DNA of 33,846 nucleotides, taken from contig JAAGZL010000002.1 in assembly GCA_024206335.1 (NCBI GenBank), forward strand, positions 1-33,846. The letters are read 5' to 3'. Below, in pieces: positions 18,168 to 25,930 of this stretch. A program made the position numbers and the translations under genes. Position 1 is the stretch's first letter. The number at the start of each line of letters is the position of its first letter. A model generated the notes under the pieces. The model made no database searches and had not been told where the DNA came from. It was given only the letters and a program-made list of their open reading frames with translations. Source of the stretch: Gammaproteobacteria bacterium. GTDB taxonomy: Bacteria; Pseudomonadota; Gammaproteobacteria; Chromatiales; Chromatiaceae.

Positions 18168-19010
18168 ATGAAGCGTATTGGAGCCCACGTCAGCATCAGT
18201 GGCGGAGTAGAAAATGCCCCCCTTAACGCCGAGAACATAGGCGCCAAGGCCTTTGCCATGTTCACCAAGAATCAGCGGCAGTGGCAGGCAAAACCCTACA
18301 GTGAAAAAAATATCCAGGAATTCAAGGCAAACCTGAAGCGTGTTGGTATCGCCGCTGAACATGTACTCCCCCACGACGGCTACCTGATCAATCTGGGTCA
18401 TCCGGAACCAGAGCGGCTGGATAAATCACGCTACGCCTTTCTGGATGAGATACAGCGCTGCGAGCAACTAGGTCTAAAACTGCTTAACTTCCACCCTGGC
18501 AGCCACCTGCGCCAGATTCCAGAGGAGAAGAGCCTGGAGTTAGTGGCAGAATCCATAAACTGGGCGCTGGAGCGCACCCAGGATGTAATTGCCGTGATTG
18601 AGAATACAGCCGGCCAGGGATCAAACCTCGGTTACAGCTTTGAACATCTCGCCAGTATCATAGATGGCGTAGAGGATAAATCCCGCATCGGTGTCTGCCT
18701 GGACACCTGCCACACCTTTACCGCAGGCTATGATCTACGCACCCATGCAGCCTGTGATACCACCTTCACAGAGTTCGACTCCATAGTTGGATTCAACTAC
18801 CTGCGCGGGATGCATCTGAATGATTCCAAACCAGACCTGGGATCACACCTGGACCGACACAAAAGTCTGGGCCAGGGCAAAATCGGATGGGATCTGTTCA
18901 GCTATATCATGAACGATGAACGCTTTGATGAGATCCCCATGGTCCTGGAGACCATAGACAGCGATATCTGGCCACAAGAGATCAAACAACTGTACGCCCT
19001 GCAAAAATAG
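18168..19010 (+). CDS. nfo: Endonuclease IV (AP endonuclease)
   Basis: This 280-residue base-excision-repair enzyme cuts 5' of abasic sites using three Zn ions. All nine zinc ligands known from the E. coli enzyme are present at the same residue numbers: His69, His109, Glu145, Asp179, His182, His216, Asp229, His231 and Glu261. Signature segments include [33 protein letters not shown] and [16 protein letters not shown]. It starts at ATG 18168 ([13 protein letters not shown]). The next gene begins two bases after the stop, so the two form an operon. Confidence 0.97.
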   Translation: MKRIGAHVSISGGVENAPLNAENIGAKAFAMFTKNQRQWQAKPYSEKNIQEFKANLKRVGIAAEHVLPHDGYLINLGHPEPERLDKSRYAFLDEIQRCEQLGLKLLNFHPGSHLRQIPEEKSLELVAESINWALERTQDVIAVIENTAGQGSNLGYSFEHLASIIDGVEDKSRIGVCLDTCHTFTAGYDLRTHAACDTTFTEFDSIVGFNYLRGMHLNDSKPDLGSHLDRHKSLGQGKIGWDLFSYIMNDERFDEIPMVLETIDSDIWPQEIKQLYALQK

Positions 19011-19012
19011 CC

Positions 19013-19489
19013 ATGGAGCTGCAAGGAATACCGAGCCCGGCAAATGGCTTTTACCATGAGCATGTGGCAATCATGCTGCAGAGCTATCACCACTGGACCG
19101 GGCGAAAGCTGCCCATCCCTGACACCAACCGCATTGAGAGCGCACGCAGCATCTTCACCGCCCCATTTGTGGTGCTATCCCATGGAATAGGTGATGACCC
19201 CATCTTCAACTACGGAAATGCGCTGGCCCTGGAGCTGTTTGAGCTTGAATGGGATGAGTTTACTCGCATGCCATCCCGCAACTCCGCCGAGACCATAAAT
19301 CAACAGCAACGGGCCGACACCCTGCAACAGGTTGTCAGGCAAGGCTACTGCGAAGACTACTCAGGGGTCCGCATCTCAGCCAACGGTAAACGTTTCAGGA
19401 TTGAGAATTCAACCCTATGGAACCTACTAGACCAACAGGGGCAACACTGCGGTCAGGCTGCCTGTTTTGATAAATGGGTGTATGTCTAA
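19013..19489 (+). CDS. MEKHLA-domain protein
   Basis: A 158-residue protein that is entirely one MEKHLA domain, a PAS-like sensory fold. It has the typical FYHEHVAIMLQSYHHWTGRKL near the start, APFVVLSHGIGDDPIFNYGNALALELFELEWDEF in the middle (the PAS-like core with the family's F-x-Y-x-N-x-x-A-L) and MPSRNSAE after it. No DNA-binding or catalytic domain is attached. Standalone versions are common in Gammaproteobacteria and cyanobacteria with no known function. It starts two bases after nfo and is probably co-transcribed with it. Confidence 0.8.
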   Translation: MELQGIPSPANGFYHEHVAIMLQSYHHWTGRKLPIPDTNRIESARSIFTAPFVVLSHGIGDDPIFNYGNALALELFELEWDEFTRMPSRNSAETINQQQRADTLQQVVRQGYCEDYSGVRISANGKRFRIENSTLWNLLDQQGQHCGQAACFDKWVYV

Positions 19490-19611
19490 ACAGACCTCTA
19501 TCAAGGCATTAATATTCAAACAGGTTCGAGTTACAATGGGCAACTATAGATAACCGGTATCACTTAAAATAAAGCGTAGCATTTAAAAAATAGATTCAGG
19601 AACCCTAACAC

Positions 19612-19827
19612 ATGCCATATTTTGTTTATCATATTACCTCTACAAACAAGCTGGAACACATTGAAACCTTTGAGAAATACCGCGAGGCAAAGGTAAAGGT
19701 TAACGCACTACGCAAGTCTGAACCGGATGACTCAGATACCATCTGCCGAATGATCCACGCCACCAACAGATCGAATGCGGAAAAACTGTTACTCGCACCC
19801 CGTGATGAACGCATCATCGGAGAGTAA
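19612..19827 (+). CDS. Small basic-acidic hypothetical protein
   Basis: The 71-residue product starts at ATG 19612 behind CAGGAA. It begins MPYFVYHITS with two short strands, then a charged helix (LEHIETFEKYREAKVKVNALRKSE) and a second helix (DTICRMIHATNRSNAEKLLLAP) ending RDERIIGE. No signal peptide, TM or cysteine pair is present. The composition and reading frame look real. I recognise no named family, though similar short proteins occur in gammaproteobacteria. The end overlaps the preferred start of the glycosyltransferase by 23 bases. Confidence 0.65.
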   Translation: MPYFVYHITSTNKLEHIETFEKYREAKVKVNALRKSEPDDSDTICRMIHATNRSNAEKLLLAPRDERIIGE

Positions 19828-20845
19828 CCACCTAGCCACGGCCATCTCCATCCTGCTGCCATTTCGTAATGCCGCATCCACCATAGAAGAGTGTCTGCAC
19901 TCTATCCAGGGCCAGACCTGTGGCAACTATGAGCTAATCGCTGTTAACGACAACTCCAGCGACGCTTCGGTGGCGATACTAGAAACATACGCTAGAGATA
20001 ATCCAAGGATAGGGCTCAGGCACAACCCAGGATCCGGCCTGGTTTCAGCACTTAACTATGGCCTTGAACACTGCTCATCCCAGCTTATTGCACGCATGGA
20101 CGCCGATGACAGGATGTCACCACACCGCCTGCAGCTTCAATATGATTTCATGCAGCAAAATCCAGATATTACCGCCCTGGGCTCCTTCGCCAGACTCTTC
20201 CCGGAAGAGATCATACAGGCCGGGTTTCGCGAGTACATGCGCTGGCAGAACAGCTGTATAACCCCACGGGATATTGCAGACGAGATCTATATTGAGTCAC
20301 CACTGGTGCATCCCAGTGTCATGTTCAGGCGTGACCCGGTTATCAAGCTTGGTGGCTACCGGGTCGGCCAGTTTCCCGAAGACTATGATCTGTGGCTGCG
20401 AATCCATCATGCCGGTCTGCAGATGGCCAAACTGCCAGAGGAGTTACTGGATTGGCGTGACTACCCGGAGCGCACCTCCCGGGTGGATGAGCGCTGTAGC
20501 CGTGAAGCATTTGATACCCTGCGCGCATCCTATCTGGCCCGGGAACCCAGACTGTTGAAACAGAGCGACAACTTCGTCATCTGGGGTGCAGGAAGGAAGA
20601 CCAGAAAACGCTGCCAACATCTGCTGGATCATGGGCTCTCCCCCAAGGCCTGGATTGATATAGACCCAAACAAGATTGGCAATATACTCAACGGCGTGCC
20701 CGTGGTGGCACCGGAGTGGCTGTTGTCACAAAACATGCCTTTCGTCCTGGGATATGTCACCAATCATGGGGCACGGGATGATATCGCGCACCAGTTGCAG
20801 CGGTTGGGCTACCAGCGTGGTGAAAACTATCTTATGGTCGGATAG
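19805..20845 (+). CDS. Family 2 glycosyltransferase with C-terminal Rossmann-like domain
   Basis: I start this 346-residue protein at ATG 19805. ATG 19775 is also in frame and neither has a good ribosome site. The N-terminal GT-A fold is clear: ISILLPFRNAASTIEECLHSI, the AVNDNSSD nucleotide-binding segment (about 46-53), LVSALNYGLEH and the metal-binding ARMDADDRM (DADD at 99-102). The acceptor side has the SPLVHPSVMFRRD and FPEDYDLWLR segments. After about residue 255, NFVIWGAGRKTRKRCQHLL and IDIDPNKIGNILNGVPVVAP form a small dinucleotide-binding-like domain resembling the N-terminal part of PglD-type acyltransferases. Such fusions occur in polysaccharide or glycoconjugate glycosyltransferases. 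The donor sugar is unknown, and no other surface-sugar genes are nearby. Confidence 0.85.
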   Translation: MNASSESNHLATAISILLPFRNAASTIEECLHSIQGQTCGNYELIAVNDNSSDASVAILETYARDNPRIGLRHNPGSGLVSALNYGLEHCSSQLIARMDADDRMSPHRLQLQYDFMQQNPDITALGSFARLFPEEIIQAGFREYMRWQNSCITPRDIADEIYIESPLVHPSVMFRRDPVIKLGGYRVGQFPEDYDLWLRIHHAGLQMAKLPEELLDWRDYPERTSRVDERCSREAFDTLRASYLAREPRLLKQSDNFVIWGAGRKTRKRCQHLLDHGLSPKAWIDIDPNKIGNILNGVPVVAPEWLLSQNMPFVLGYVTNHGARDDIAHQLQRLGYQRGENYLMVG

Positions 20846-20967
20846 TCAGGAAACCCATCCCCCCCTAAACACGCAATTATCAATACTAACATTGCTTTAT
20901 CACAAGTCACGCATTAACCCACATGACCCAAATCAATGAACTACAATCAAATCACTTACTTTAATAC

Positions 20968-20994
20968 TTAAGTAATTATTCTGCCTGCCGCTAG
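20968..20994 (+). promoter_or_regulatory. Candidate sigma-28 (FliA) promoter of the chemosensory cluster
   Basis: TTAAGTAA (20968-20975) and GCCGCTAG (20987-20994) are separated by 11 bases, against the sigma-28 consensus TAAAGTTT-N11-GCCGATAA. The -10 matches 6 of 8 positions and the -35 5 of 8, with exact spacing. The site is 44 bases before the ATG at 21039. Confidence 0.45.
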
Positions 20995-21038
20995 TATGCG
21001 CATAGATATCCACTTAAATTTGACTCGAGTTCGTAAAC

Positions 21039-22238
21039 ATGGCAAGAGCAGCTGTTCAGAAATTTTTTCTCCCACCCTTTTTCTTGGGTACGCTAGGAAT
21101 GAGTGGAATAGTCATACTGGGTACTCCAGCCTATGTCACCTGGGGCGCTGGAATCGCCCTATTTGTAGCAGGATTAGCTATCGGCTACCTTCAGAAAAAT
21201 CAGGGGAACGCGATCCTGCAACAGATCAGGACAGTAGAGAAAGAGTTGGCACTATCTACAGACCAAATATCCACCTTAGAACACCAGATTGACGACGTAG
21301 AATCTCTAGGAAGTAAAATCACCCCCATCTGGAGGCGTCACATTGAAACATCCAGCCAACATATGGAACAAAACATTCTGGCCCTTACAGAACGCTTCTC
21401 ATCCCTAATCATCGATTTACAAGAAATTAGCAATACGACCCATATTGGTGCCGAAGGCGACGATATTATCCACTCGATGGAGGCTGACAAATTAGAATTG
21501 ATTCAGCTTTTTGATAATTTCAAAAGCATTCTCAATACCAATCAGGAACAGTTAGAACAGATCAAATACCTGACCAGCTTCACAAATGACCTGAACGACA
21601 TGGCGACAGACGTCAGAAAAATCGCCGAACAGACCAACCTTCTGGCCCTGAACGCTGCCATTGAAGCTGCCCGTGCAGGTGAGTCTGGCCGAGGCTTTGC
21701 TGTAGTTGCCGATGAGGTAAGGAATCTCTCAACTCAATCCAGTCAAACCGGCGACCTGATCACAGAAAAAACATCAGAGCTGAATGAGGTGATGAATGGC
21801 CTGGTTAACTTTTCATCCAACTCTAACGAAAAGATTTCTGAGTCTATCAACAATGGTGAAGATATTGTTGAACGTATGATTGCTAATTATGAATCTGAAA
21901 CATCAACCCTGGAGAAAGACGGATCTGATTTACTGCAACTGACCAACACCATCAGCGGGGAAATTGAACAAATGCTAGTGTCCTTCCAGTTCCAGGACAG
22001 GGTCAGTCAAATCATGAAACAGATCACTGACAGCTTGGGTGAAATTGAGCAGTTGATCAAGGATCGTCAAGACACCCGTATCAGTGGACTCAATCCAGGG
22101 CCTCTTGAGATCGAAGAACTGCTCTCTCATATGAGATCAACATATACCACCACAGAACAGCACGAAAACCATGAACCAGGAATAAAGCCAGATAACGTCA
22201 AGGAAAATGCATCTGGTGGAGATATGGTGTTTTTCTGA
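21039..22238 (+). CDS. Methyl-accepting chemotaxis protein without sensor domain
   Basis: A 399-residue receptor. Two closely spaced hydrophobic segments (about 10-28 and 32-50) form a hairpin with almost no periplasmic loop, and there is no recognisable ligand domain or HAMP. The cytoplasmic part carries the conserved signalling tip ([22 protein letters not shown], then [15 protein letters not shown]). The C-terminus ends GGDMVFF rather than the CheR-tethering NWETF. As the first gene of the cluster it may be a membrane-associated or energy/redox-type sensor, or an array component. Its ligand is unknown. Confidence 0.88.
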   Translation: MARAAVQKFFLPPFFLGTLGMSGIVILGTPAYVTWGAGIALFVAGLAIGYLQKNQGNAILQQIRTVEKELALSTDQISTLEHQIDDVESLGSKITPIWRRHIETSSQHMEQNILALTERFSSLIIDLQEISNTTHIGAEGDDIIHSMEADKLELIQLFDNFKSILNTNQEQLEQIKYLTSFTNDLNDMATDVRKIAEQTNLLALNAAIEAARAGESGRGFAVVADEVRNLSTQSSQTGDLITEKTSELNEVMNGLVNFSSNSNEKISESINNGEDIVERMIANYESETSTLEKDGSDLLQLTNTISGEIEQMLVSFQFQDRVSQIMKQITDSLGEIEQLIKDRQDTRISGLNPGPLEIEELLSHMRSTYTTTEQHENHEPGIKPDNVKENASGGDMVFF

Positions 22239-22278
22239 TATCAAAGAAAACAAACACATCCAAAAGGTATTTTAAAAT

Positions 22279-22647
22279 ATGGCCAAGAACGTTTTAATTG
22301 TTGATGATTCCGCATCGATTCGACAAGTAGTGGGTATGGCACTGCGTGGAGCTGGCTACCAGGTAATCGAGGCCTGCGACGGAAAGGATGCCCTGGGGAA
22401 AATGACTGGCGATAAGATTCATCTGATTATCAGCGATGTCAACATGCCCAATATGGACGGCATTACCTTCCTGAAAGAGGTAAAGAAACATCCCCGCTAC
22501 AAATTCACTCCGGTAATCATGCTCACGACAGAAGCAGGTAAAGACAAAATGTCTGAAGGACGTACAGCAGGGGCTAAGGCCTGGGTTGTCAAGCCATTCC
22601 AGCCACCTCAAATGCTGGATGCTGTCTCCAAACTGATACTTCCCTAA
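22279..22647 (+). CDS. cheY: Single-domain response regulator, CheY type
   Basis: A 122-residue receiver domain only. Its acidic pocket is Asp9-Asp10, the phospho-acceptor Asp53 lies in ISDVNMPNMDG, the switch Thr is in MLTTEAG (about 83-84) and Lys105 in VVKPF. It starts at ATG 22279 behind AAAAGGT. It lies between the first receptor and the STAS gene, upstream of cheA, and is the likely phosphorylation target of this CheA. Whether it acts on flagellar motors or another output is not visible. No cheZ is present in the window. Confidence 0.93.
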   Translation: MAKNVLIVDDSASIRQVVGMALRGAGYQVIEACDGKDALGKMTGDKIHLIISDVNMPNMDGITFLKEVKKHPRYKFTPVIMLTTEAGKDKMSEGRTAGAKAWVVKPFQPPQMLDAVSKLILP

Positions 22648-22670
22648 GTGCATATGCAAATGAATCCATC

Positions 22671-23000
22671 ATGACCATCTCATTTCAGAAAAACAATGAT
22701 GTAGGGTATCTCAGAGTTGATGACGAGATGACTATCTATACAGCTGCTGAGCAAAAAGCAGAACTCCTTGGGCACCTTTGTGACTGCAATGAAATAGAGC
22801 TAAATCTCTCAAATGTTACCGAGATCGACAGCGCAGGACTTCAGCTACTGATGGTAATGAAAAGCGAGGGAATCCGTCTCAACCACGATGTTCGATTTAT
22901 CCACCACAGCCAGCCGGTCATTGAAATTATTGAGTTACTAAAAATATCTACTCAATTTGGCGATCCCATCGTTATCCCATCAGAGTGGCAAACAACATGA
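22671..23000 (+). CDS. STAS-domain protein of the chemosensory cluster
   Basis: This 109-residue protein is a single STAS domain of the anti-anti-sigma type. The conserved serine segment reads VTEIDSAGLQLLMVMKSEG, with Ser54 at the position normally phosphorylated in SpoIIAA-like proteins. No kinase of that type is visible. Its stop overlaps the cheA start by four bases, so it is made together with CheA. STAS proteins at this position are found in some chemosensory clusters, but the role is not established. Confidence 0.85.
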   Translation: MTISFQKNNDVGYLRVDDEMTIYTAAEQKAELLGHLCDCNEIELNLSNVTEIDSAGLQLLMVMKSEGIRLNHDVRFIHHSQPVIEIIELLKISTQFGDPIVIPSEWQTT

Positions 23001-25189
23001 GTATGGATGAAGCCAAACAAACATTTGCCCAGGAATCAGAAGAACTGCTCCATGATATGGAAGACGCCCTGTTGTCCATGGAGGAATCCCCGGATGACAA
23101 GGAGTACCTCAACAGTGTATTCCGAGCCATGCATACAATTAAAGGAGCTGCCGGGGTCTTTGGTTTTGACCACATTGTTGCCTTCACCCACCCTGTAGAG
23201 ACAGAGATGGACCGCATTCGAAGTGGAGAGAGCAGTATTGACGCAGACCTGATCGCAACACTTCTCGACTGTAAGGATCATACCGCCTCACTGGTTGAGC
23301 ATGTTCTAATGTCCGATGATGAATCACTACCAGATGATTTGCAGATCAAGGGAAGTGAACTACTGTCTCGACTAACAGGAACCGCGCCTAATGCCACTGA
23401 TAACAACCTGGTAAAAAGCGAGGGCAATGAAGTTGAGACCGAGGGTGAGGCAAAAACATTGCCCCACGACAACTGGCTGATCTCCCTTAAATTCAAGCAG
23501 GATTCACTGCGTAATGGCTTAGACCCTCTCTCATTCATCCGCTATCTGGGAACGCTTGGTGACATCATCGACATCATCACGCTCCTCCATGACCTGGATG
23601 ACATCTCGAACATGGACCCTGAAAGCTGCTACCTGCAGTTTCGCATCGCATTTAATAGTGATGCAGATAAAGCAGCTATCGAAAGTGTCTTTGAGTTTGC
23701 ACAAGAGGATTGTGATATCCGCATATTGCCACCTCATTCAAAGCAACGGTACTACATAGATTTGATGGAGGAGCTTCCGGAAGCAGAATTGCATCGCCTT
23801 GGAGACATCCTGATGCAAATCGGCGCTCTAACCAAGACGGAGCTGGAAAACGGACTTCAAATACAATCTAACGAAAAGACTGACAAGACCGATCAGGACA
23901 TTGAACAAAAACCAATTGGTGAAATTTTGGTTGAGCAACAATCTGTCAACAAGGCTCTTGTCGACGAAGCACTTAAGAAGCAAGACAAGACCCGTAAAAA
24001 GGTCGCACAGGAGTCCCAGAATATTCGCGTCGATTCTGCCAAGCTTGGGCAGTTAATCAATCTTGTTGGGGAACTCGTCATCTCCAGTGCAGCCATGCGA
24101 GTCACGGTTGAGCACCACGGCCTCGGTGAGGTTGAAGAAGTGGTTTCGAACGTTGAGCATCTGGTAGAAGAGATCCGGGACAACGCACTGCAACTGAGGA
24201 TGGTACAGATCGGTGATACCTTCTCCCGTTTCCGCCGAGTTGTACGTGATGTCAGCAAGGACCTGGGGAAAAATATTGAACTGCGTATTACCGGCGGTGA
24301 CAGTGAACTAGACAAGACCATCGTAGAAAAGATAAATGACCCCCTCACCCACCTGGTACGCAACTGCCTGGATCACGGCATTGAAAGGCCCGAGGTACGA
24401 AAAGAGCAAGGCAAGCCAGCCACAGGAACGGTCAACCTTAATGCATACCACGATTCTGGTCATATCGTTATTGAAATCAAAGATGATGGGGCTGGGCTGG
24501 ACCCAGACAGAATACAAGCCAAGGCTGAAGCAATCGGCCTGGTGAAACCGGATCAGGAGTTAAGTCGTCAGGAGATATTCCGGCTTGCATTCGAACCAGG
24601 ACTAAGCACCAAAACAGAGGCAAGCAAACTCTCGGGGCGCGGCGTTGGTATGGATGTTGTAAAACGCAACATTGAGTCACTGCGTGGCACAGTCGAACTG
24701 GACAGTGAACTCGGAGCAGGAACCACTGTCACCATTCATTTGCCTCTGACGCTAGCAATCATCGACGGATTCCTTATTGGCACAAAAAACGAGACCTTTA
24801 TCGTCCCACTCAGCATGGTGGACGAGTGTGTTGAAATGGAATCTGGCGAATGGAAACTGGATAGCGACAGCCACTACATCAATCTGAGGGGTGATGTTCT
24901 TCCATATATCAACCTGGGTGACTTCTTTGGTTATACCGACGATCCAAGCAAGAACCAGAGAGAGAGTCTTGTAGTGGTCCGCTTTGGCAGAAACAAGGCG
25001 GGCCTGGTGGTAGATCACCTGTTTGGTGAACAGCAGACGGTCATCAAGCCCATGGGCAAGATATTCCAGAACCTTAAAGGTATCAGTGGTGCAACTGTAC
25101 TTGGTAACGGAGACATTGCACTGATCCTGGATGTGCAGGGACTGATCAATCTGGCAAATAATCAACATTCGGAGCTGATCAGGCATTAG
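22997..25189 (+). CDS. cheA: Chemotaxis histidine kinase CheA with MshEN-like motifs
   Basis: The 730-residue protein starts at ATG 22997 (coupled to the STAS stop). The GTG four codons upstream is less likely. P1 (1-105) holds the phospho-His46 in FRAMHTIKGAAG. A poorly known domain covers about 158-245 (NWLISLKFKQDS ... CYLQFRIAFNSDAD). Next come two tandem motifs at 266-290 and 305-329, HRLGDILMQIGALTKTELENG and PIGEILVEQQSVNKALVDEA, each ending in Gln. These resemble MshEN c-di-GMP-binding repeats. P3 starts near 341. The P4 kinase domain has the N-box HLVRNCLDHGIERP (Asn456), KDDGAGLDP and the GRGVGMDVVK region (about 547-556). The P5 CheW-like domain is at about 590-725. It is complete by all catalytic landmarks. 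Confidence 0.95.
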   Translation: MSMDEAKQTFAQESEELLHDMEDALLSMEESPDDKEYLNSVFRAMHTIKGAAGVFGFDHIVAFTHPVETEMDRIRSGESSIDADLIATLLDCKDHTASLVEHVLMSDDESLPDDLQIKGSELLSRLTGTAPNATDNNLVKSEGNEVETEGEAKTLPHDNWLISLKFKQDSLRNGLDPLSFIRYLGTLGDIIDIITLLHDLDDISNMDPESCYLQFRIAFNSDADKAAIESVFEFAQEDCDIRILPPHSKQRYYIDLMEELPEAELHRLGDILMQIGALTKTELENGLQIQSNEKTDKTDQDIEQKPIGEILVEQQSVNKALVDEALKKQDKTRKKVAQESQNIRVDSAKLGQLINLVGELVISSAAMRVTVEHHGLGEVEEVVSNVEHLVEEIRDNALQLRMVQIGDTFSRFRRVVRDVSKDLGKNIELRITGGDSELDKTIVEKINDPLTHLVRNCLDHGIERPEVRKEQGKPATGTVNLNAYHDSGHIVIEIKDDGAGLDPDRIQAKAEAIGLVKPDQELSRQEIFRLAFEPGLSTKTEASKLSGRGVGMDVVKRNIESLRGTVELDSELGAGTTVTIHLPLTLAIIDGFLIGTKNETFIVPLSMVDECVEMESGEWKLDSDSHYINLRGDVLPYINLGDFFGYTDDPSKNQRESLVVVRFGRNKAGLVVDHLFGEQQTVIKPMGKIFQNLKGISGATVLGNGDIALILDVQGLINLANNQHSELIRH

Positions 25190-25288
25190 TAGACCCCATA
25201 TTACATAAAGAGACATTTAATACAGCGCAGTACAGCACCAATGAGAATAAGCAATGAACCATAATTTTACAGGCAGGAGGTCATATCC

Positions 25289-25879
25289 ATGGGCGATCTA
25301 ATGACCCAAGGCTCAGAGCAGAAATCTTTTGCTGCAGAAGATGAAACCTCTCAGTACCTTACGTTTCTTGCAAGCAATGAGCGCTTTGCCATTGGAATAC
25401 TCGATGTCAAGGAACTCATAGAAATCAACACCATGACACAAGTTCCGATGACACCGGACTTTATCCGCGGGGTTATCAACCTCCGAGGAAGTGTTGTTCC
25501 GGTAATCGATTTGGCATCCCGTCTGGGACGGGACATCAGCACACTGACCAAACGCAGCTGCATTGTGCTCACAGAAGTAGCTCTGAATGAGGAGACCCAG
25601 ACTATCGGTATGCTGGTGGATGAAGTGAACGAGATTCTGGAGATATCTCAGACACATCTCCAGCCACCACCCAACTTTGGGGCAGAAATACGTACAGATT
25701 TTATTAAAGCCATGGGGCGGGTTGATGAAGAATTCATCATCCTGCTCGACATCAACCATGTGCTGTCAATTGAGGAACTGTCAGTTCTCGAACAGATTGC
25801 AGATACCAAAAACAGTCTGCCAAAGAAAGAGGCCGATGATCCAGACACTATGAAAACAGGGCAGAACACGAATGACTAA
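25289..25879 (+). CDS. cheW: CheW adaptor protein
   Basis: This 196-residue scaffold links receptors to CheA. Its CheW core (about 20-165) includes YLTFLASNERFAIGILDVKELI, the NLRGSVVPVIDLASRLG receptor/kinase-binding segment and GMLVDEVNEILEIS. It starts at ATG 25289 behind a strong ribosome site (AGGCAGGAGG). A short polar tail (after about 170) extends it slightly beyond the usual 150-170 residues. It sits between cheA and the large receptor gene. Confidence 0.93.
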   Translation: MGDLMTQGSEQKSFAAEDETSQYLTFLASNERFAIGILDVKELIEINTMTQVPMTPDFIRGVINLRGSVVPVIDLASRLGRDISTLTKRSCIVLTEVALNEETQTIGMLVDEVNEILEISQTHLQPPPNFGAEIRTDFIKAMGRVDEEFIILLDINHVLSIEELSVLEQIADTKNSLPKKEADDPDTMKTGQNTND

Positions 25880-25930
25880 ATCATCTTCAAATGCCGAATG
25901 ATACCGCTGGTTATCTAAGAGGACGTACAA

